NCBI GenBank assembly: GCA_905479495.1
Contig: CAJQMR010000008.1
Location: forward strand, 1 to 64,000
Source: an uncultured Anaerolineae bacterium
Lineage (GTDB): Bacteria > Chloroflexota > Anaerolineae > Promineifilales > Promineifilaceae
Length of the DNA stretch: 64,000 nt
Reading direction: 5' to 3'
Of the stretch, positions 24,807 through 34,523 are shown one piece after another. The first letter of the stretch is position 1. Each line of letters opens with the position of its first letter. The translations under genes were made by a program, and so were the position numbers. Below the pieces are notes generated by a model. It searched no databases, was not told the origin of the DNA, and saw only the letters and a program-made list of their open reading frames with translations.

Positions 24807-25220
24807 CTACGCTTTTACCCCAACCTGGCTAATTTCAAACAGATGTCCGTCCGGGTCGCGGAAGAAACAGCGAATTTCGTAGCCCCAATCGACCGGCGGC
24901 GTTATGAATTCGGCCCCACGCGCCTTGAGAATTTCATAAGCTGCCTGGCAGTCTGGCACGCGTATGGTCATGGCGTGGCTCACCTGGTTGCGGTCAGATG
25001 GTGGCGCAAACGTGACTTCTGGCTTGTCTTTGGTGGGGCCGCCGCCGGTGACCACCAACAGCCAGGCACCGACAAAATCAAACACGATGGAGGTGCCGCC
25101 ATATTCGCCATAAATCGTGGCACCTAACACATCGCGATAAAAAATTCTGGCCCGATCCAGATCGCTCACGACAAGGATGTGGGTTAAAGCCATGCCTTCT
25201 GTTGGAAATGTATTGCTCAT
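24807..25220 (-). CDS. VOC (glyoxalase/bleomycin-resistance) superfamily protein
   Basis: The 137-residue protein has two beta-alpha-beta-beta-beta modules: THILVVSDLDRARIFYRDVLG with the first metal-ligand His, then HAMTIRVPDCQAAYEILKARGAEF and FFRDPDGHLFEISQ with the final Glu. It belongs to the vicinal oxygen chelate enzymes (glyoxalase I-like or dioxygenase-like). Its substrate is unknown. It lies between the DAO and aldehyde oxidoreductase genes on one strand. AAGGAAAG provides the ribosome site. Confidence 0.85.
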   Translation of the reverse strand: MSNTFPTEGMALTHILVVSDLDRARIFYRDVLGATIYGEYGGTSIVFDFVGAWLLVVTGGGPTKDKPEVTFAPPSDRNQVSHAMTIRVPDCQAAYEILKARGAEFITPPVDWGYEIRCFFRDPDGHLFEISQVGVKA

Positions 25221-25269
25221 GCGTACTTTCCTTGCCGGTTCATATCGCTCACTGCAAATTGTGAATAGT

Positions 25270-25327
25270 TTGCCGTAGCAGCAGTTTCTTGCTGCATAAA
25301 CCTGCGCGGTAAGAAACCGCGGCTACG
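25270..25327. repeat. interspersed inverted repeat, CGCGGTAAGAAACCGCGG family
   Basis: A 23-nt core at 25305-25327 recurs exactly at 54914-54936. Here it forms an outer stem with CCGTAGC near 25272. It lies between the AOR and VOC genes. Confidence 0.7.
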
Positions 25328-25331
25328 GGGT

Positions 25332-27269
25332 TTAAATGTTTAGATCGTCTGCTGCCCAGGTGAGGCCAACTTCTTCCAGGGTGGCGCGGGTGGGGGTGCC
25401 AGTGGCGGCGTCCCAGCCAGCTTGAGCGTAGTACATGTCCAGCCCGGCTTGCAGCTCCTCGTTTTCGATGACGATGCCATCGGAACGGCCGCCTGCCAGC
25501 GGTTGTGTGAGCAATTTTTTGGGCAGCGTGTCGTTGTCGCGCGTCAAGCCTTCGCGGGCATTAAAAGCGCGCATCAGGTTCAGGCGGCGACGGCCGATTG
25601 CTTGAATTTCGTCCACGTCAACGTCCCAGCCGGTGGCGGCGCGCAGCAGGTCGGCCATTTCTTGCGGGCCGTACAGCTGCCAGCTGGGGCCGTAGACAAA
25701 CTGGCACAGGCTCACTGTGTCAGCGGCACTGTAGTTGTACTGCGTTTTCAGGGCAAACTCGATCTTTTCGGGATTGATCGCTTTGGGCGGCTGCGGCGTG
25801 TGCAGGCCAATTTGGTCTAATCGCTGCTTGTAGAATCGCTCATACGCCTTTTCGCTGTAGACTGGATCATGCTCCGAGGATTGGTGATCGGCCCCGAACG
25901 GATTGGCGGCGTAGATAACACCCAGGCTGCGCTTGACGTGCGGCATGTGGGCGGGCAGCTCCTGGCCTTTGATCGTGAGCAAAAATTCGTGCCCTTTGCC
26001 CAGCAAATCGGCTGCTTTGGCCGAGCCATTGGCCAGAATGTCGCCGAAGCCTTCCCGGCTGAGCGTCTTTTTGAGCATGGCGATCATCGCCTCGGCGCTG
26101 CCGTAGCGCAGCTCGATGCCGTCTGTTTCTTCCAGATTGAGCAGTTCATTTTCAAAGCATTCCATTGCCCAGGAAATGGTTGCGCCGCAGGAGATGGTAT
26201 CGACACCGTACTCGTTGCACAGCTGATTGGCGTAGGTGACGGCGCGTAAATCATCGACGCCGCAGTAAGAGCCGAAGGTGGCGATGGTTTCATATTCGGG
26301 GCCGCCGTATTCGTGGCGCAGGCGGTTGTTTTTGTATTCGGATTCCACCACGCGTTTGCAGCGTACGATGCAGGCGTAGCAGGTGTCACGGCCGTCTTTG
26401 TCTTGTTTGCCTTCTTCTGCGCCGCGCAAAAGTTCGTCGTACAGCTTTTCGCCGCCGATGGCTTCGGCATTTGCAAAGACGCCTGCGTCCCAGTTGCGCG
26501 TGGGCAGGCCGCCGCTGTGGTGCTGCCCCATGACAACGCCAGCGGTACCGTATCGGCCGAATTGGTCCATGCCGCTGCTGGAGAGGGTTTTGGCGCCTTG
26601 CTTGGACAGGGCGGCGACGGCTTTTTTGTCGGCGGGGGTCACTTTTTGCGTGCCGCGCACGACGATGGCCTTGAGCTTTTTGCTGCCCATGACGGCCCCT
26701 GCACCGGTGCGGCCCCAAGCGCGGTTGCTCATGTTCATGATGGCGGCGAAGTTGGCCAGCTTTTCCCCGGCTGGACCAATCTGGGCAATCTCGATGCGCT
26801 TGTCGCCGAGTTCATCTTCCAGGACATTGTCTACTTCCAGGGTGGTTTTGTCCCAGAGATGGCTGGCGTCGCGCAGTTCGGCCTGGCCATCGTTGATCCA
26901 GAGGTAAACGGGCGTTTCGGAGGCGCCTGTCACGACGATGGCATCGAAGCCAGCGTATTTCAGCTCGGCAGGCCAGAAGCCGCCAGCCTGGCTGTCGGCC
27001 GCGCCGCCGCTGCTGGGGGATTTGCAGGTGACGGTGCAGCGGCTCTGCCCGCTGACGGGCAGACCGGTGGGGGCACTGACGGCAAAGGTGAGGGTGTTTT
27101 CTGGGCTGAGGGGATCGGCGTGGGCGGGGGTGTTGTGCCAGAGGTAATACAGTCCCAGCAGGCTGCCGCCGGGGTAGTGGCGGTAGAATTCTTCGTCGGG
27201 ATGTTCAATTTCCAGGGTGCGGTTGGTTAAATCGACGTGCAGGATGCTGCCAGTAAATCCGTGTAACAT
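25332..27269 (-). CDS. tungsten-dependent aldehyde:ferredoxin oxidoreductase family enzyme
   Basis: The 645-residue enzyme has the AOR N-terminal domain (HGFTGSILHVDLTNRTLEIE and the PGGSLLGLYYLW loop), the pterin-binding RAWGRTGAGAVMGSKKLKAI (about 183-202), and the [4Fe-4S] motif CYACIVRC (Cys297, 300, 304). AOR enzymes use a tungsten bis-pterin to oxidise aldehydes with ferredoxin. The length is normal. A tungstate/molybdate-type ABC transporter with a ModE-like regulator lies 21 kb away and could supply the metal. It heads a minus-strand run with the VOC and DAO genes. Confidence 0.9.
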   Translation of the reverse strand: MLHGFTGSILHVDLTNRTLEIEHPDEEFYRHYPGGSLLGLYYLWHNTPAHADPLSPENTLTFAVSAPTGLPVSGQSRCTVTCKSPSSGGAADSQAGGFWPAELKYAGFDAIVVTGASETPVYLWINDGQAELRDASHLWDKTTLEVDNVLEDELGDKRIEIAQIGPAGEKLANFAAIMNMSNRAWGRTGAGAVMGSKKLKAIVVRGTQKVTPADKKAVAALSKQGAKTLSSSGMDQFGRYGTAGVVMGQHHSGGLPTRNWDAGVFANAEAIGGEKLYDELLRGAEEGKQDKDGRDTCYACIVRCKRVVESEYKNNRLRHEYGGPEYETIATFGSYCGVDDLRAVTYANQLCNEYGVDTISCGATISWAMECFENELLNLEETDGIELRYGSAEAMIAMLKKTLSREGFGDILANGSAKAADLLGKGHEFLLTIKGQELPAHMPHVKRSLGVIYAANPFGADHQSSEHDPVYSEKAYERFYKQRLDQIGLHTPQPPKAINPEKIEFALKTQYNYSAADTVSLCQFVYGPSWQLYGPQEMADLLRAATGWDVDVDEIQAIGRRRLNLMRAFNAREGLTRDNDTLPKKLLTQPLAGGRSDGIVIENEELQAGLDMYYAQAGWDAATGTPTRATLEEVGLTWAADDLNI

Positions 27270-27292
27270 GGTGGGTCTCCTTGAAAAACTTG

Positions 27293-27316
27293 ACGCAAAG
27301 GCGCAAAGGCGCGAAG
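27293..27316. repeat. ACGCAAAGGCGC word repeat
   Basis: A short run of the words ACGCAAAGGCGCAAAGGCGC lies upstream of the AOR start. The same word family recurs at 56919-56942, 57771-57860 and 60004-60040. Confidence 0.6.
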
Positions 27317-27474
27317 AAAAGGGTTCAAATAGGTGTGGCTTTTGCTGCGAATTTTAGCGGTCAGGATGTTGGGGTCTATTTTACAGGGTGGGGGAACTGT
27401 TTCAAAGTAGCAGTGGAATGTTATACTATGGCTGGTTGCAAGTTTGCAAGTGGCAGGTAGGCAAGTTGGGGGTG

Positions 27475-29841
27475 ATGATGGTCAATCAGAAGCGCGTTTT
27501 ACTTTTACTTTTTTTGTTTTTGGGCGTGTTAGGAGCCTGTGCGGAAGGGGAGGAGGTGGCTGTGAATACGGCCGTACCCACCCCACCACCAACCCTTGAA
27601 CCAACTGTAATGGAAACGGCCGTGCCGGTGAGTATTGTGGAAGAAACGGCCGTCGCTAATGCTACCCTTACTCCTCTACCTCCCACTGCCAGCGCCACGC
27701 CAACCCCTACTTTTGACTGGAGTCTACCAACGCGTGAGCCTTTACCTGATGTCCCTCTGCCTGACGGGGAAACCGCTTATGATTTAACGACACCATCCTC
27801 AGAAAAACTCTTTGATGCCTTGAGACAGGCTGCTCATGCTGAGGATGTGTATATTGATCCAACCGAGCCGTATAGGCCAAGGTTCAATAGTGACGACTTT
27901 TACCAATTGGTAAATAGCGACATGAATCAATTTTATCCTGATAACATTCCGAATGCGGACGCTTTGTTGCAGGATGTCCGTTTGAGCCCTTACTATTTCG
28001 GTTATTGGATACCATTTCAAGTTCACCTTCGTATTCTTGAGGAAAGCCTCATTCAAAATCTTAATGAAACTCAACCCAACTTTGTTTCTGGCAGTGAAAT
28101 AAAAGAGGAAACCTATCGTTTGCTGCCCACAGAGCTTCAAGTTCATGATGGACATTCGATATGGATACTTCAAGTAGATTCTCACATATTCCGTACTCGT
28201 TTGTTTGTATTGGTAGAAAGGGATGAGGGAGGAGGATGGAATCAAGTAGGGGAGCCACTTTCTATAATGACAGGTCGTTATTATTCGGAAGGCTGGACGA
28301 CTATTTACACTGAGCATGATGTTACAGGGGATGGAATTCCTGAAGTTATTCTTGAATCGTGGACATACTGGAGTGGAACTGGTTACACAGCGCTAATCGA
28401 AGCGTTTTCTTGGGATGGAGAAGATTTGGTCCCGTTATCTTGGATAGAGGAATTTGAACCTGAAATTGAAATTGCTGACTATACTGGCGATGAAGTGGAC
28501 GATATTCGCGTGACGCAGCATTATTCCCGCCGCTTTGGCTGTGAATGGCAGGAAGTTGATATTTACAGTTGGAATGGTTTTCAGGCGCAGCACATTGAAC
28601 AGGACGATACTCCCCCGGATACGGCCGTTTGCAATCTGTCGCAGGCAGTTTCCCCATTTTATTCCCCTGGGAATCTTGAAAAGGATGATCAATATCCGTT
28701 GCTAGAACGCGCTGTTACTCAAATGCGAGAGGATGACAGTGCTTCTCCAGATTTGGTCGCCTATGCGGAGACTCAGTTGGCCATGGCCTATGCTGAACAA
28801 AACCGATATGAAGAAGCGCGAGCCATAATCAATATGATTTACGAATCGTCAGAGCAGAGCGAATACATTCAATATATTCAAAAGAATGATGCGACGGGTT
28901 CTGTGGTTGATCTCTGCCGTAATCTTGTGGCGGATGCGGAACAGATGTTAGAGACTGGCATGGGAGAGTACCTGAATATGTATGCCACACATGGTCGCGG
29001 TTCTGATTCCAATGAGCCAGATAAAAGGATGATTTGCGATCTCAAATATTTAGCATTTACCCGGTTACAAAATGTTTCTCTACCGTCCTCACAACCACCT
29101 CAGGAATCTTTAGCAGCTCTAGATTTTCAATTAGCCTTTCATCAATCGGCCAATTTTGATGATGATCCTGACTTGGAATGGGTTGGTGTGCTGGAACCAG
29201 AGGCGCCGTGGTTAGTTGTTTTTGATGCTGTTGATGAACAATGGCAAGTTTTTTTCATTAAAGATCTCTTCTATACTCCAATTTTGGATTTAAGTTTTGA
29301 GCAACTGGAGCTTACCAAAGATGGGACAGTTGATCTTGTGATAGCGGTCCAAGCTGAAAACTATTCCGACTATCCAGAGTCCACTTTATTTGACATAATT
29401 CTCATAGAAAATATAGACGATGAATTCACTCAGGTGGCAAGCTTTACATCGTATGAACCGGTAAACTTGTCTGAACTAACCCAAAGTCAGTTTGGGTTGG
29501 GCCAACCAGTCAAAACTGATCCCTTCTGGATACAATTGGAAGATTTGGATGTTAATGCGGATCGGTTAACTGATTATTTAGAGGAGCTACAAACGGCCGT
29601 TCTCACCCAAACCGATCCCACCATCCCCGAAAAAATCACCCAATTACTCACTTACCTGCCGTCCGATGACCCGGATGCCCAGCCCTACATTGAACACCTC
29701 ACCTACCTGCTGGGCTACTTTTATGAGCTGAATGGGGATGAGGAAACGGCCGTCTCCACCTACCTCGATCTCATCCAACAATACCCCACCTCTCCGTGGA
29801 GTTGGCTGGCCTGGGCGCGTCTGGAACCGGTGGAGGGTTAA
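27475..29841 (+). CDS. lipoprotein, first of three tandem paralogues
   Basis: The protein of about 788 residues starts with a lipoprotein signal (KRVLLLLFLFLGVLGACAE). A Thr/Pro linker follows, encoded with three ACGGCCGT words (27568, 27616, 27646). The body has an FG-GAP/EF-hand-like segment, HDVTGDGIPEVILES, and a second block with DDDPDLEWVGVLEPEAPW. The C-terminal about 85 residues (KITQLLTYLPSDDPDAQPY, LLGYFYELNGDEETAVSTY) look like a TPR-type helical repeat and are almost identical in all three paralogues. Function is unknown. It is probably a surface protein that binds calcium or a polymer. The start is at the ATG pair 27475/27478, at the signal peptide. Confidence 0.8.
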   Translation: MMVNQKRVLLLLFLFLGVLGACAEGEEVAVNTAVPTPPPTLEPTVMETAVPVSIVEETAVANATLTPLPPTASATPTPTFDWSLPTREPLPDVPLPDGETAYDLTTPSSEKLFDALRQAAHAEDVYIDPTEPYRPRFNSDDFYQLVNSDMNQFYPDNIPNADALLQDVRLSPYYFGYWIPFQVHLRILEESLIQNLNETQPNFVSGSEIKEETYRLLPTELQVHDGHSIWILQVDSHIFRTRLFVLVERDEGGGWNQVGEPLSIMTGRYYSEGWTTIYTEHDVTGDGIPEVILESWTYWSGTGYTALIEAFSWDGEDLVPLSWIEEFEPEIEIADYTGDEVDDIRVTQHYSRRFGCEWQEVDIYSWNGFQAQHIEQDDTPPDTAVCNLSQAVSPFYSPGNLEKDDQYPLLERAVTQMREDDSASPDLVAYAETQLAMAYAEQNRYEEARAIINMIYESSEQSEYIQYIQKNDATGSVVDLCRNLVADAEQMLETGMGEYLNMYATHGRGSDSNEPDKRMICDLKYLAFTRLQNVSLPSSQPPQESLAALDFQLAFHQSANFDDDPDLEWVGVLEPEAPWLVVFDAVDEQWQVFFIKDLFYTPILDLSFEQLELTKDGTVDLVIAVQAENYSDYPESTLFDIILIENIDDEFTQVASFTSYEPVNLSELTQSQFGLGQPVKTDPFWIQLEDLDVNADRLTDYLEELQTAVLTQTDPTIPEKITQLLTYLPSDDPDAQPYIEHLTYLLGYFYELNGDEETAVSTYLDLIQQYPTSPWSWLAWARLEPVEG

Positions 29842-32184
29842 ATGAAATACTTCCCTTGGCGGTTGCTTGTTGGCTTGACTGTTTTGCTGGTGGCGTGTGC
29901 GGAGGTGGAGGAAGTTGGGGAGAATACGGCCGTTCCCACCCCACAACCAACCCTTGAACCAACTGTGATGGAAACGGCCGTGTCGGTGAGTGTTGTGGAA
30001 GAAACGGCCGTGCCAGTGCCAACAGTTACACAATCGCCAACAGCTACCCCCATTCCTGAAGACCCATTCCTTAGACCAACTAGCTTGCCTACAGTTTCCT
30101 TTCAAGCTGATGCCGAATATCGGCTAATTCAACCCCCATTTGAATCTCTTTTAGAAGTCATGAGGCGCGGAGCTGAATTTGAAGATATTCACCTGGGTGA
30201 ATATGGAGGCCACTCACCCTATTTGTCGATAAACAGGTTGATTGAATCAGATATAAACAATTATTATGCTGATCCTTTTCCAGATTTGGAAGCACTCCTT
30301 AGTGATGTATCTTTGCGGTCTTACTATTTTGGTTGGTATCAGCCGTCCGAACTTCATTTATATATTCTCGAAAATGGGTTTCATCAGTATCTGAACCAAA
30401 AACATCCGGAGTTAAAAACTGGAGAGGTAATTGAAGAGGACGGTTTTAGACTGACGCCTTACTCCTTGCAGCTAGATGATAATTCAATGCCTGAGTGGCT
30501 TATTCAATTTGAGTCCCTTGTGTTTCAGGCACGAATTTTCCTTCTTTTTGATCAAACTGAAGATGGACAGTATGAACTTGTTTCCTCTTCGCTGCCGACG
30601 TTTTTGGGACGTTCCTATTCAGATGGTTGGGTGGAATTGATCCTTGATAAGGATTTTACCGGCGATGGAATAAACGAAATCGTTATAGATTCGACAACCG
30701 TTTGGAGTGGATTTACAGAAAGAACATGGGACGTATTTACTTGGGATGGTGAACTCATCAATTTGGATCAAATTGTTGATACAAGCCACGCGGATTTTGA
30801 AACCGCCGATCAGGACGGTGATGGTCTAAATGATATGCAGGTAACTACACATTATTCCAGCCGGTTTGGTTGTGCTTGGGAGGCAGTTGATTTGTATCGT
30901 TGGCCTAATCAAATAGCACAACACACCTTATCAGATCACGAGGAACCCGATACGGCCGTTTGCAATTTATCCCAAGCGGTTACACCATTCAGCCTGTCGT
31001 GGAATCCTGAGAAGGACGACCAATACCCTCTGCTTGAGCGGGCTGTGAACCAATTTCGGGAAAATCCAGAGGCCGTACCCGATCTTCTGGCTTACGCGCT
31101 ATCTCAACTTGCTATGACCTACCTTGAAAGAGGTCTGGATTCCCAAGCGCGTCAAACCATAGACAGCATTTACCAGATTACAAATGAAAGTACCTACATA
31201 CAATATATTCAGGAACATGATGAAGGGAGTTCGGTAATTGATATATGCCGCGGACTTGTTGCATATGAGGATCAGGTGCTTGAAACTAGTATTGGTGATT
31301 ATCTCACTGAAGCTGGGTTTTTAAGAGGTCGTGGAATGCAATATATACCGTACAAACCAGCAATCTGCGATCTGAAATATACAGGGCTTGTCCGTGTACG
31401 AAATACCAACTTGCCCGCCACAGTCCCTCCTGCACAAGCTATGGCTGATCTAAATCTTCAATACGCATTTGCTCAGGTGGCAAACCTGGATGATGATCCA
31501 GATTTGGAATGGATTGGCATATTAGAACCAGAAGCACCCTGGTTAGTAATTTTTGATGCTGAAAATGGGCAATGGGTAGCCCATTTTGTAGACGATATTT
31601 TTACTGCCCCAGTTTTCGATCTGGACTTTGGGCAACAAAAGATCACGAATGATGATAACCTGAGTATCCTCGTTACGATTGCAGCAGAATCATATTCGAC
31701 GTGGACCACTACAGAAACAGAATATGAAGTCTTCCTTATTGACAAAGTCGATCAGGAATATGTAATCGTTGACACAAATCACCTCTATGATGAACAACCA
31801 GATTTAAAAGATCTCCCAGATGATTTCTTTAATCTAGATTCGGAGCAATCGACTATCATAGAACCTGGTTGGAAGCAGTTAGAGGATTTTCTAGAAGAGC
31901 CAGAATATATTGGTTTTTATATTGAAAACTTGACAGATTCAATCCTCGCCCAAACCGATCCCACCATCCCCGAAAAAATTACCCAATTACTCAATTACCT
32001 GCCCACCGACGACCCCGATGCCCAGCCTTACATTGAACACCTCACCTACCTGCTGGGCTACTTTTATGAACTGAGCGGAGATGAAGAGAACGCAGTCAGC
32101 ACCTACCTCGAACTCATCCAGCAATATCCCACTTCCCCGTGGAGCTGGTTGGCCTGGGCGCGCCTGGAACCAGTGGAGGGTTAA
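29842..32184 (+). CDS. lipoprotein, second of three tandem paralogues
   Basis: The 780-residue protein has the signal KYFPWRLLVGLTVLLVACAE (lipid Cys) and the same architecture as its upstream neighbour: a Thr/Pro linker with ACGGCCGT words, DFTGDGINEIVIDS, DDDPDLEWIGILEPEAPWLV, and the C-terminal helical block ending SWLAWARLEPVEG. Its ATG directly follows the stop of the first gene, and its stop directly abuts the third gene, so the three arose by tandem duplication and are co-transcribed. The middle parts differ far more than the C-terminal block, which suggests gene conversion there. Confidence 0.82.
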   Translation: MKYFPWRLLVGLTVLLVACAEVEEVGENTAVPTPQPTLEPTVMETAVSVSVVEETAVPVPTVTQSPTATPIPEDPFLRPTSLPTVSFQADAEYRLIQPPFESLLEVMRRGAEFEDIHLGEYGGHSPYLSINRLIESDINNYYADPFPDLEALLSDVSLRSYYFGWYQPSELHLYILENGFHQYLNQKHPELKTGEVIEEDGFRLTPYSLQLDDNSMPEWLIQFESLVFQARIFLLFDQTEDGQYELVSSSLPTFLGRSYSDGWVELILDKDFTGDGINEIVIDSTTVWSGFTERTWDVFTWDGELINLDQIVDTSHADFETADQDGDGLNDMQVTTHYSSRFGCAWEAVDLYRWPNQIAQHTLSDHEEPDTAVCNLSQAVTPFSLSWNPEKDDQYPLLERAVNQFRENPEAVPDLLAYALSQLAMTYLERGLDSQARQTIDSIYQITNESTYIQYIQEHDEGSSVIDICRGLVAYEDQVLETSIGDYLTEAGFLRGRGMQYIPYKPAICDLKYTGLVRVRNTNLPATVPPAQAMADLNLQYAFAQVANLDDDPDLEWIGILEPEAPWLVIFDAENGQWVAHFVDDIFTAPVFDLDFGQQKITNDDNLSILVTIAAESYSTWTTTETEYEVFLIDKVDQEYVIVDTNHLYDEQPDLKDLPDDFFNLDSEQSTIIEPGWKQLEDFLEEPEYIGFYIENLTDSILAQTDPTIPEKITQLLNYLPTDDPDAQPYIEHLTYLLGYFYELSGDEENAVSTYLELIQQYPTSPWSWLAWARLEPVEG

Positions 32185-34509
32185 ATGAAACGCTTCGTTT
32201 GGCTGCTGATTGGTGGTTTGGTTGTTTTGCTGGCAGCCTGTGGGGAAGGGGAGGAAGTCGGGTTGGATACGGCCGTACCCACCCCACTACCAACCATTGA
32301 ACCCACTGCGACGGAAACGGCCGTGCCGGTGAATGTTTTGGAGGAAACGGCCGTGCCTACCCCAACAATCCCCATAGAAACGCCAACCCCGCCAAGCCCA
32401 TTAGCAGAGGTGCTTGACTTGCAGACGCTACCTAAAGTGCCTGTTGATTTTTCACAAGCGTATAGTTTGAAAACGCCAGACTATGATTTTTTGAATGATT
32501 GGTTAAGAGCCGCGCGCAATACCCAACAAAGGGGACTCCCCTATTTTTACGTTTTTGACCTGCTGGCCTTTGATTTTGCACGCAGCTTTCCTAATGGTGC
32601 AGGCCAGCTCGAATCAGTTTTTCAAGAATCTCAAGGGGGATCATATCTGAATGAAAGTTTGACGTGGCCTGTTTTGCAAACGGCCGTCGTAGCTTACCTC
32701 AATGAAAATCAAATCGCTTTGGAGGATGGCAAGACCGTTCATCGGCTCAATTTTACACTTGAGCCTCACGTAACGGATTTGAACAGTGACGGTGGTAAGG
32801 TGTGGTTTGTTGAAATGGAAGCCAAAGACCTGTACATTTTGGGTGTTTTGCCACTCTTCATTGACCAAGCTGGGCAATACACAATTCTTCCGCACATGAT
32901 CGAACCTGTAAATACATCCTTTTATCATTTGGCAACACAGCAAAAATTTGACTACGATTTTACCGGTGATGGTCAGGTTGATGTTTTTCAGGCTGCCGAA
33001 GGATATGCAGGGGGGCCAATCGCCTTCATCAGCGTTTATACATGGGACGGTTTGACTATATCCTTGCTGGAGAAAATTAATACATCAGTTCCCACGTATA
33101 AGCCTTATGCTTCTTATGAAATAGGCGACTTTACCAACGATGGCGTTGCTGATGTGAAGGTCACAATCCCGCACGAAGTCAATCTTAATTGCACCTGAGA
33201 TGAAGTAGATATTTACAGCTGGAACGGCCGTGCTCCGCAATATCTGCTCATGGAAGAAACCCAAATGCCAGACACGCCAGAGTGTGTTATGTTCCATGCC
33301 ATTACCCCAGACAACCATTATTCAGAAGCGGTGTTGGCTGAAAAAAGTCGCGTTGAACTGCTTGAATCGGCACTCGCTCAATTAACGTTAGAAACAGCGC
33401 CATCGGCGGATTATCTGGCTTTGGGGTACCTGCATTTAGCGATAGCATATCTGGAACAAAACGATTTCAGTAAGGCTCAACAATCATTTAATCAACTCTA
33501 TAATTTGCCTGAAGATGCCTCGTTTGCTCAGCTCGTGAAAGAACTCTATGCTGAAAATGGCGGTGATTTACCAGATATTTGCCGACAGTTGTACACTGCG
33601 CCTGAGCAAGTTGAGGAGACCGGCATCAGCGATTACATTTACGAGGGCTCAGTTACGGGCTTTTTTGGTATAGGTAGTGAGGAGATTAATGCAAATGCCA
33701 TCTGCCCTTACCCGCGTCTGGTTGAGGAGCAATTAGAAACATTATCTTTGCCAGTATCGCAACATCCTGAAACCAGTCTTGCCCAGTCTGGCTATGATTT
33801 TACCAATTATGAGTCTGCCAATCTTGATTCCGATGCGGATTTGGAGTGGTTTGGTCTGGTGGAAGGGGATTACCTTTTTCTCACGGTGTTAGACCAGACA
33901 GGTGAGGAACTAAAACCCATCGTGCTAACAACGACTTGCCTTGAGTGCGGAGATAGATTCGAATATCAGGTTCGTGATGAGGGTGAAATTTCTTATATTA
34001 TCGGTAGATTAAATAAGAATATTCGATGTTTGCCCGATGGCCCTCTTAACATGCTGCTTCAGCCGTTTCTCGTGCAATACGATCAGAAACAGTTTGATTT
34101 GGATACGATTTTTACCTTTTGCGAGTACGTGGATGAACGGCCGTTAGCGGAAATGACACCTGCTGATTTTGCTCCTGCTCTAACCGGTCCACCAACATGG
34201 CGATCCTTGCTGCGCGAAGCTATCGGAAAAGATGAATGGGAATGGATGCGGGGCATACAAACGGCCGTTCTCAACCGAACCGATCCCACCGTCCCCGAAA
34301 AAATTATCCAATTACTCAATTACCTGCCGTCCGACGACCCGGATGCCCAGCCCTACATTGAACACCTCACCTACCTGCTGGGCTACTTTTATGAGCTGAA
34401 TGGGGATGAGGAAACGGCCGTCTCCACCTACGTCGATCTCATCCAGCAATACCCAACTTCCCCGTGGAGCTGGCTGGCCTGGGCGCGCCTGGAACCGATT
34501 GGAGACTAA
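32185..34509 (+). pseudogene. third tandem lipoprotein paralogue, interrupted by in-frame TGA
   Basis: The frame is open from the signal peptide (KRFVWLLIGGLVVLLAACGE) to 33195, has TGA at 33196-33198, and continues in the same frame to 34509. The residues around the stop, NLNCT-stop-DEVDIYSWNG, align with GCEWQEVDIYSWNG in the first copy and GCAWEAVDLY in the second. The TGA therefore replaces a conserved Trp codon (TGG to TGA). No frameshift is present, and both halves are well preserved, including the C-terminal block. This points to a recent nonsense mutation, a sequencing error, or read-through. A 337-residue truncated lipoprotein would be made otherwise. Confidence 0.75.
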
Positions 34510-34523
34510 AACTTAAGCGATCT

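Noticed and set aside
26313..27230. 305-codon plus-strand frame opposite the aldehyde oxidoreductase
   Set aside because: It is a GC-rich shadow. The minus-strand product has all family motifs.
27388..27475. N-terminal extension of the first lipoprotein
   Set aside because: The signal peptide starts at 27475. The extra residues have no signal-like or conserved sequence.
33196..33198. In-frame TGA as a selenocysteine codon
   Set aside because: The paralogues have Trp at this position and there is no Cys-containing homologous site, so a nonsense change is more likely.
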